NCBI RefSeq assembly: GCF_900496995.4 | Contig: NW_024470328.1 | Coordinates: 281,515 to 345,514 of the forward strand | Length of the DNA: 64,000 nucleotides | Direction of reading: 5' to 3' | Source of the DNA: Aquila chrysaetos chrysaetos | Lineage: Eukaryota > Chordata > Aves > Accipitriformes > Accipitridae | Shown here: piece by piece, positions 56,221 through 64,000 of the stretch | Position numbering within the stretch: the first letter of the stretch is position 1 | How the letters are laid out: each line of letters opens with the position of its first letter | Notes under the pieces: model-generated | Seen by the model: only the letters and a program-made list of their open reading frames with translations | Databases searched by the model: none | What the model was told of the DNA's origin: nothing | Program-made: the position numbers and the translations under genes

Positions 56221-56930
56221 CACTTATTTCTATTTTCACTTCAAAGAGTAACAGTACCATGCCCTAGAATTTCTTCTCCTTCTTGATGATGATAAATGTG
56301 ATTTCTTGACTTTTATTCCTGTCATTCATTCTTACTTGACAAGACAGCTATAATTTCAGAGTATTTAGCCTCTGGCAGGAAGTTTTTAGAACAGTGCTTT
56401 TTCTCTCATTGCTAACTCTTTCTTATCCTGTCATGGTAACACCTCTCAGACAATGTTGCCCCTCATTCATTTCTGCTCTCTACCTTTCATCCTTATTTCA
56501 AGCGTGTGTGTGCATGCGTATGTGTTTGTGAGGAGTGTACTTTTTTCCTAAAGAATGTCAAGGGACAGATCCGAAACTGGAGAAAAGCACAGAGCAGGCC
56601 AAATGTTTATGTGACGGACACTGATGCACCACCATTCTCTTCATTTTGGATCTCTCAAGACCTAACCCTTCAACAGAGTGCCTGCAAGGTCTGAAGTCCC
56701 TCCATCTGCTCTGTAGGTCGGCATTGAAGGTGAAACTACTCTGGTCAGAGGTGGTGTTCTGATTCTCCTCACAGCCTACAACACCACAGGGTCAGGAGAT
56801 ATCCCAGGACACCTCAAGGGGCATCATACTCCTCTGGACCAAAAGGTGGAATCTCAGGGCTCATGGCATACCAATGCCTGTGTTCAGGGATCTGGTCAAA
56901 TGACCCATCTCCGTCTCTGTAGTGGTGTTT
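56221..56930 (+). repeat. Segmental duplication, paralogous to 5041-5660
   Basis: See 5041-5660. It joins at about 56930 to sequence like 21.44 kb. No gene seen. Confidence 0.6.
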
Positions 56931-56999
56931 GAGTTTGCTCAAGGAACCCTTGAGTTGATCCCCATCCACCACTGGTTGTCCTCCTCCACAGGAGGAGAA

Positions 57000-57260
57000 C
57001 ACAGGGGGCATCCCCTCAACACAGGGGGTATCCCCCACACTCATCCTCCCTGCCAGTCTCTCCAGCAGAGGCTGTTTTCCTCCATTGCAGAATCCCATGC
57101 AGGCAAGCTGTCCCACCACATCTCATTTAATCCAAAACCCTCACAGCTGTGTGACAAGCCACAGGGCTCCAGCTCCTCCTGCCTGTGAGCCACCTCCTCC
57201 TGCCTGTGCACCTTTGGGCTGCAGCAGCTCAGCTGTGGCACCAGGATGGAGCACAGACTT
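57000..57260 (-). mobile_element. CR1 LINE ORF2 endonuclease fragment
   Basis: Minus-strand frame RQEELEPCGLSHSCEGFGLN followed by EMWWDSLPAWDSAMEEN. Paralogous to 20544-20768. Confidence 0.7.
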
Positions 57261-58073
57261 CTAACAGGGAAACCTGAGTGCTCATCCTGACCATTGTGCA
57301 GGGAGCTGTGCTGCGCTGCATGTAGAGCCTGGCCTTCACACCTGTGCTGTGCTGCATGGATCCCTTGGCCGCTGGACAGCCACAGGAGCTCATTGCCTCA
57401 AGGAGCCTGCAGGCAGCTCCCACTCAGTACCGGCCCTTACGCCTCCTGCCTAGCCTTGCATCAAGAAGTTCTCATGAGAACATTGTTTCTGTTTGACTGT
57501 AGAGATCATGAAAAGAGTTGTTTTCTTGTGAGAAAATCCTTATGGGTCACTTCCAACTTGAGATATTCTGTGATTCTATCATCTCCAAGCTCCAGAATAG
57601 TCCATGCTGGACCCATTAGGGGGTGTGTGTGTGTTTGTCTGTTTCTGGGGTAACTGGGGAGTTGAGGGGATCCCAGGTCAACTTCTGGATAGGCTGCAAT
57701 TCTCAGGCCTGCTCTGGGTGGGATCTAAACCCTGTGTGTGTCATATGGAGATATATTTTCCATGAACATAGCCAACCATACAAACACAGTGATGTGGCAG
57801 GGTTGGGAAGGTGAGGAGCAAGGTTGTCCATACAGTGATGAACCTCAAGGAGTCTGCTATTGCTACGTGTCCACGCCTCCTTAGGAGATACTCTGCACCA
57901 ATATCAGTTGGGGAATTCTATCAATTCTTCAAAGTGCTGTTTACGCACCTTCCTCTGCAACTTCACTCTTGAAACTTCTCTAATTAAGTGTACACGTCTT
58001 GAAGACTAGATGTAAATGATGGAAGAGATGTGGCTTCATCAGTCTTCTCTGATAACTGCCAGTCCTGGGCAGT

Positions 58074-58104
<31 letters not shown>

Positions 58105-58424
58105 CTCATATATACACTGCAGCCTCTACAGGTTTGCACTGGGTGCTTATGGCCAGACCATAGAGCTCTGCCTGAAAACCTGAGACTGCTCCAAATACTT
58201 CAAAAGAAACTATTAAAACCACACTTTTTCATCAGCTGAAACGATTCAATACTTTCAAGAAATTCCAGCATGGAATTTCTATCCTGCTAAAATATGAATT
58301 TTCAGAATGTGTATTAATTGTAGGAGAAGAAATATTGACCTTACCCTGTGCTTGCCCTGCCAGTACTCTCTCGATTATGCTGTGGATTTAACCTCCCTAA
58401 CCTTCCTGGTGCTGCTATCTGTCC
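57261..58424. other. Intergenic sequence, (TA)n microsatellite, no gene seen
   Basis: 58074-58099 is an alternating TA run followed by ACACAC. 57795-58045 is a direct paralogue of 59465-59720. No coding sequence. Confidence 0.55.
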
Positions 58425-59005
58425 TGTTGTGGTTTAACCCCAGCCAGCAACTAAGCACCACACAGCCGCTCTCTCACCTCCCCTCCACCCAGTGGGAAGG
58501 GGAGAAAATTGGGAAAAGAAATAAAACTCATGGGTTGAGATAAGAACGGTTTAATAGAACAGAAAAGAAGAAACTAATAATGATAATGATAACACTAATA
58601 AAATGACAGCAGTAATAATGAAAGCATTGGAATATACAAATGATGCACAGTGCAGTTGCTCACCACCGACCGATCGACACCCAGTTAATCCCCGAGCACC
58701 GATCCCCTGCCCCCACTCCCCCCAGCTGATATACTAGATGTGATGTCACATGGTATGGAATACCCCGTTGGCCATTTTGGGTCAGCTGCCCTGGCTCTGT
58801 CCTGTACCAACTTCTTGTGCCCCTCCAGCTTTCTCGCTGGCTGGGCATGAGAAGCTGAAAAATCCTTGACATTAGACTAAACATTACTTAGCAACAACTG
58901 AAAACATCAGCGTTACCGACATTCTTCTCATACCTAACTCAAAAACATAGCACTGTACCAGCTACTAGGAAGACAATTAACTCTATCCCAGCTGAAACCA
59001 GGACA
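58425..59005 (-). mobile_element. ERVL-like LTR
   Basis: In reverse: CTGGTTTCAGCTGGGATAGA at the right end and GGTTAAACCACAACA at the left. Contains GATGTCACATGGTATGGAAT. The flanks GTCCT and GTCAT match at four of five bases, so a mutated target duplication is possible. Confidence 0.8.
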
Positions 59006-61219
59006 GTCATTATTAAACTCACCATGTCTGAAGTCTTCTCTTCAGAAGCCTATCTGGACATGTGCACTTCCCATTGTTCTTCAGAGGCCTTCCTCCTCTT
59101 ACCCTTTGATCATTCAGATCCCTCTCACTTATCACCCTACTTTGAACTTCAGGGAGGTAAAGCCTCACTGTCTTTCATAGTCCCTACCGGCAACTCTTCA
59201 GTTGTGGCGATGGACTTCATTGGAAGTTGCCTAAACTAACCATGCAGCTGACAAGTGTGTTTTATTGTTGATTAACTTCTATTGTGTTTTATCTTTATTT
59301 TCTTTCCCCCAGTTAAAAAAAAAAAAAGACCCTCTGTGCCTTTTTTACATCCAGTTCCCTCAGGAAAGCAGGTAGGATTTCCAGCAAAGAAGCTGTAACA
59401 ATCAGGGGCAGGCATTAGTGGAGAAGTCTGATGTAAAGAAAAGTGATGTAATTCCCAAGGGGCCAATGAGTGAAATAGCTGTGTTGGAGAGGTGAGGAGG
59501 AAGGTTGTCCATGCTGTGTCTAGCCTCAGAGGACTGCTTTTCCTGTATGTCCACACCTCCTTAGTAGACACTGCATCAATATCAACTGGAGAATTCTTCT
59601 AACACTTCTTCAAAGTGCTCATTGAAAACATCCTCTTTACCTACCTTCCTGAAACCTCTCTGATTACCTACACAAGTCTTCACTAACTGAAGAAAATGAT
59701 GGAAGAGTCATGGCTTGTTAGGGCTTTTGGGATTTTAATGAGCCCATGGTGTCTTTGGGGCTGAGTCCATGAAGCTCAGGTACTGGGAAGAGGCTGAGGA
59801 AACCTTTCAAAAGCAAACACCTGAAGTACCTTGCAGCATTAGTGGCCCCCACTGAGGGTCATTACTGACAAAGCCTCCCCATGGACTCCTTAGAGCAGAT
59901 AATTGGAGGCTGTGATTCCAGGTAGGCCAAGGCACTGTGCAGGTGGCTCTGATGCTGAGAAAACTCTGGCTTTGCTTTATGAAGCACAAAGGCCAAGCCC
60001 TGACCTCAAGCCAACGGGAAAGGGATCCTGTCCCTCACACACAGCTCAGGGCTTCTCCTGGGACTGTGGGATGCGGGATGTGCAAGGCTGAGGGAAGGAC
60101 AGCAATGGTGCAACAACTTCCAGCTTCCCCAGGGGGTTCCAAGGATGCAACAAAGCCCAATGCCATGAGGACAACATGTCTTCTCATAGGCCTTGGTGGC
60201 AGAGACTACTGCCACAGCCAAGGGGACAAAGATCTGGGTTCTGTTGGTGCCTTCCAGCCTTGCCAGCACCCTTTGCCATCTCCACTGCAGGCTGCACCAC
60301 ACTGTCCCACACCTGCACCTCTTTCCCTGCAGGCTGTAGATACCCATCTCATTTCCCCACCTTGCTCTCACTCAGCAATTCCGCACCTTCACTGATGTAT
60401 CTCCACCCTCACTGGCTGTTCTTTGAAACACAAAGCCATGGGCTGACCCAGACTCCCTCTGGGTGACCTCTTGCACCACAGCACTACCCTTCGAGTGACA
60501 TTTCTTCCTCCTCACATCCAGTCCCCACCTGCCAAGTTCCACTTTGTGGCATTCTTTTTCTCTCTCCTGCTTTTCCCTACTACCAAGGAAAGCTCAACCA
60601 TCTCAGAAACTACTCTTCAAGCAGGGAACCCAAGCAGTTAGCCTTCTTGTGGTCTTTCACCTGGCCAGAGAGAAGGAACTTCACCATGATCTTCTAAATC
60701 ACATGACAGCTGCTGGCCTTTCAGGTTCTCGGATAGACATGACCATGTGCCTGCTGCTGTCCCATCATGTAGTCAGGTGGAATGGACATGACAACCCATA
60801 TGCAAGCCCTCTTGGTGGATAAGGCCTATGGGGTGCTTTGGCAGAGGAACTTTCCCAGCCACGTTCCTGCTGCTGGCCTATCACCTCCACAGACAGACCT
60901 GACCTCACAGTCCCCTTCACAGCCATTGCCTTCCTACTGCATTATGAGTTTTTCAGACAGAATTGACCTCATAATACCATTCCCATCCATCATGCTCCTT
61001 ATGGCCCAGGACCTGACCAGATAAAAGTATGCTTGTTTTAACAAATTTCTCAAATATATTTTCCACTAACGATTTCAGTGGAGAAACATTCTTCACAGGA
61101 ACTCCTGTATTTATGTTGACACACTTTGTATCTCTTCTGTCTCTTTTTTTCTTCCTCTGCCTATTCTGTCTTCAAAATCCTCTCCAAGGGAAAGATTCAG
61201 TGAATCATAGAATAGCTTA
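59006..61219. other. Intergenic sequence, no gene seen
   Basis: 59465-59720 duplicates 57795-58045. Frames such as 59937-60395 have no domain. Confidence 0.5.
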
Positions 61220-61620
61220 GGCTTGAAGAGAGCCCTGAACTTCATCTTGCCTCACTCTTCTGCTCAAGGCAGGGTGAACCAGGTGAGGTTGTTCAAGGCA
61301 TCTGCCGAGCTTTGTATCATCCTCACAGGAGCTGAAAGTGCACTCCATCACATGATACAGGGCGATAATAAAGACGTTCAACCGTGTTGGCCCAAGTGCT
61401 GGTCACTGAGGGATGCTGCTAGTAACTGGCTGCACAGAGGACTTTGTACCACTGACACAGGGCTTGATCATCCAGCCAACTTCCCAGCCAACGTCCAGTT
61501 CTATCCCAGACAGCATTAATCTCGCTATAAGGACACCATGGGAGACCATGTCAAAGGCCTTACAAGATTCCATGTACACACCATGCCTTTCTTTTCTTTG
61601 CCCATTTTGATTCAGCAATC
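61220..61620 (-). mobile_element. CR1-like LINE reverse transcriptase fragment
   Basis: Minus-strand pieces read CKAFDMVSHGVLIARLMLSG and SGTKSSVQPVTSSIPQ, and near 61330-61370 a degenerate catalytic region in another frame. The order matches the LINE RT. Confidence 0.7.
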
Positions 61621-62539
61621 CCTTTCTTGTCCTTCAAGTGCCTGGAAATGGCTGCAGGACATGTCCCACCCCCTTCCCAGGGACGGAGGTAGGCTGAGCA
61701 GCCTGTCATTCTCCCAGTTCTCTTTCCTGCCCTTCCTGAAGATGGGTTTGACGTCTGCCTTTTCCAAGGACCCCAGAACCTCTCTGATTGCTCTGGCGCT
61801 TTTGAGAGCACAATCCAGAACCACTGGTAAGGGTGACGTAGCAGACAGGAGCACTTGCAGTGAGCCTGTCCAAGGCAGCTGAGATGAATCTCACTGGGCC
61901 AATGGGGATTGTTCCTGGAATCACGCACAGAAATGTCATGGTTCTGTTAGGCATCCACACCTGAGTTGGTCTCGTGGACTCCTTAGGCACCCAGGGATGC
62001 TCAGAGACACAGTCTTTCCCCACCACTCACAGAGGCAGCGCACTGCAGGAATCATAGTGTCTCTCTGGCCTCCTGTTGCCACTCCCAGAGGCTGGGAAGC
62101 ACCTCAGCTCGGCGGTGTATCACCCTGCTCTGCGCTCCTCTGAGATGCCCCGTTGTGATGAGGAATGGACACAGGGACCTCAGTTCCAGGAAGCACATCC
62201 CAGTGCTGCATTCAGGCGGTTTCCCATGGATGTTACTCCCAACGTGAAGTGACCTTGAGGCACTGTCTGTGCCACAAGCCTTCATGGAACCCCTAGGTAT
62301 AGCTGATGGTGGTTGTGCTCACTCGGGTTCATTTCGCTTCACGTACATGTTGTGCATGCTTACATCTCCTCTGTACAATGCAAACATGGACTTTTGACCT
62401 ACTCATTCAGTGTCCTTTCATGGAGGGACAAAGAACCTCTCCAAGTTGGGGTGACAGGCCAGTGCTGGAAATGGTGGTTATGAGGGGCTAGTTGAGGATG
62501 ATTGCCCTGGGGCAGCTTCCCCAGGGTGTCCAGCGAAAA
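61621..62539. other. Intergenic sequence, no gene seen
   Basis: No recognised repeat boundary or protein domain. Confidence 0.4.
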
Positions 62540-63085
62540 CGGGCACAGGGCAGACCCTTTGGAAAAAGACCTAAGCCTTCAGGCACTGCCCTGAGGAGAT
62601 CACCTTTCTTTATGGAAACGCTGTTATGGAAGCCAGCTCTGTCACACAAGTGCCCGTTGCCTGTCCCTGCCTGCAGTCACAGGACCAGCACACAGCAGGA
62701 GGGTGACTAATCTGCCAGAGCACTCAGGCCTTACACCACCGCAAGGGATCTCAAAGAGGGTGTGGAAGTGGAAAGAGAAATGCTGGTTCTCCCTGGCAGT
62801 GCTGCCATGCCGGAGGGACTCTTTTCCCCTCCACCTATGCACACAGGAACGGTCCCTGCAGGTCCAAAAAGGCCTTGAAGGAAGGATCCCAGGGAAAAAA
62901 ACCCCACCTCTCTGCAGGGCCCTTTATTTTGTTTAAACACACATGGAGCACAGGTCCTCCTTTACAGAGCCACTCGGTCAGAAAAGCAAAGCAGACAGTG
63001 AATTAGAAAGGGGATGACAACATTATCACATGTAAAAAAATCACCACCAACAACACCTTGTCCTATCACTACATGCCCTTGGAAA
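62540..63085 (-). repeat. Receptor 3'-flank remnant of a fourth duplicon
   Basis: Collinear with 9190-9640 in the same orientation, including the poly(A) block (TTTATT at 62923-62928). The receptor that should follow at higher coordinates is replaced by CR1 from about 63090. Confidence 0.75.
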
Positions 63086-63089
63086 AAAA

Positions 63090-64000
63090 TCCCTCTCCAC
63101 CTTTCTTGTAGGCCTCCTTTAGGTACTGGGAGGCTGCTCTAAGTTCTCCCCAGAGCTTTCTCTCCTCCAGGCTGAACAACCTCAACTCTCTCAGCCTGTC
63201 TTCATAGGAGAGGTGATCCTCTGATCATCCTCTTGGCCCTTCTCTGGACTCTCTCCAACAGGTCCTTCTTATGTTGGGGGCCCCAGAGCTGAATGCAGTA
63301 CTCCAGGTGGGGTCTTACGAGAGCAGAGTAGAGGGGGAGAGTCACCTCCCTTGACTTGCTGGTCATGCTTCTTTTGATGCCGTGAAGGATATGGTTGGAT
63401 TTCTGGCTGCGAGCTCACATTGCCGTGTCATGTTGAGCTGCTTCTCAATCAGCACTCCCAAGTCCTTCTCTTCAGGGCTGCTCTCAATCCACTCAAGGCC
63501 CAGCCTGTATTTGTACTTGGGATTGACGTGATGCACGTGCTGGACCTTGCACTTGGCCTTGTTGAACTTCACAAGATTTGCACGGGCCCGCCTGTCAGGG
63601 TCCCACTGGATGGCAACTGTTCCCTCCAGCGTGTCAACCACACCACACAGCTTGATGTCGTCAGCAAACTTGCTGATGGTCCGCTCAGTCCCACTGTCCA
63701 TGTCGCCAACAAAGAGTTTAAATAGCGCTGGTGCCAATACTGACTCCTGAGGAACGCCACTCATCACTGCTTTCTACTTGGACATAGAGCCTTTGACCAC
63801 AACTCTTTGAGTGCAACCCTCCAGCCAATTCCTTATCCACCGAGTGCTCCATCTGTCAAATCCATGTCCCTCCAATTAAGAGACAAGCGTGTTGTGCCAG
63901 ACACTGTCAAATGCTTTGCCCAAGGCCAGGTAGATAACGTCCAATATTCTTCCCTTATCCACCAACGCCTTAAGGCAGTCGTAGAAGGCCACCAAACTTG
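63090..64000 (-). mobile_element. CR1 LINE ORF2 reverse transcriptase and 3' end, runs off the window
   Basis: The minus-strand frame 63363-63767 encodes RT palm and thumb pieces: MSGVPQESVLAPALFKLFV, SKFADDIKLCGVVDTLEG with the catalytic FADD, FNKAKCKV, and SSPEEKDLGVL. Upstream RT sequence continues to 64000. The 3' region (63100-63360) has the standard CR1 tail blocks in reverse. In an active element this enzyme performs target-primed reverse transcription. This copy lacks everything upstream of the window edge, and its frame is broken before 63363. It sits where a fourth receptor would be expected. Confidence 0.88.

Noticed and set aside
58425-59005. Perfect 5-bp target duplication at the ERVL LTR
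   Set aside because: The flanks match at only four of five bases and only if the LTR edge is shifted by one, so it is reported as possible only.
61780-62030. Possible coding exon on the minus strand (61706-62026)
   Set aside because: No domain, and several overlapping frames of equal quality in the same interval.
1-64000. CRISPR arrays, tRNA or rRNA genes, bacterial operons
   Set aside because: No regularly spaced direct repeats with spacers and no RNA-gene signatures seen; the content is vertebrate throughout.

Overview
The window is avian nuclear DNA, most likely from a neognath and plausibly a songbird. Three things point there: near-identical family 14-like (avian gamma-c) olfactory receptor genes, many CR1 LINE fragments, and abundant bird-type LTR elements (ERVL-like solo LTRs with 5-bp target duplications, class II and class I endogenous retroviruses). 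No RNA gene, CRISPR array or ordinary multi-exon host gene could be supported.

Layout. 1-3581 is the 3' half of a class II endogenous retrovirus (ERV-A: RT, RNase H, integrase, 3' LTR). From about 6.6 to 28.7 kb lies a large inverted duplication. The left arm holds an intact olfactory receptor on the minus strand (9800-10717). The right arm holds its mirror copy on the plus strand (25191-26124), which carries a one-base frameshift. The spacer between the arms contains ERVL LTRs, degenerate TTAGGG-like sequence, a promoter-like segment and CR1 fragments. 29913-44862 is one class II provirus (ERV-B, tRNA-Trp primer site, 230-bp LTRs). Its integrase gene is split by a nearly full-length gammaretrovirus-like provirus (ERV-G, 33553-43312, tRNA-His primer site). 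ERV-G pol is in turn interrupted by two solo LTRs, an ERVL-type one (36509-36952) and a class II one (37901-38349), each with a perfect target duplication. 46.1-49.9 kb is a third olfactory-receptor duplicon with an intact gene (48470-49408). 50-64 kb holds ERVL LTRs, CR1 fragments, an olfactory receptor remnant (53887-54138), the 3' flank of another lost duplicon (62.5-63.1 kb) and a CR1 reverse-transcriptase region running off the end.

How it works together. The receptor genes share one layout: a splice acceptor just upstream of a single coding exon, and a conserved AATAAA about 220-270 bp past the stop. The region grew by repeated duplication and inversion of this module, and retroviruses then filled it.

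The most unusual material is in ERV-G. Gag and pol lie in one frame separated by a UAG. Two small intact ORFs, one cysteine-rich and one Cys/Arg-rich, tile the pol-env junction. Most gag, pol and env breaks look like Trp-to-stop G-to-A changes. Family assignments rest on motifs read by eye; no database search was possible.
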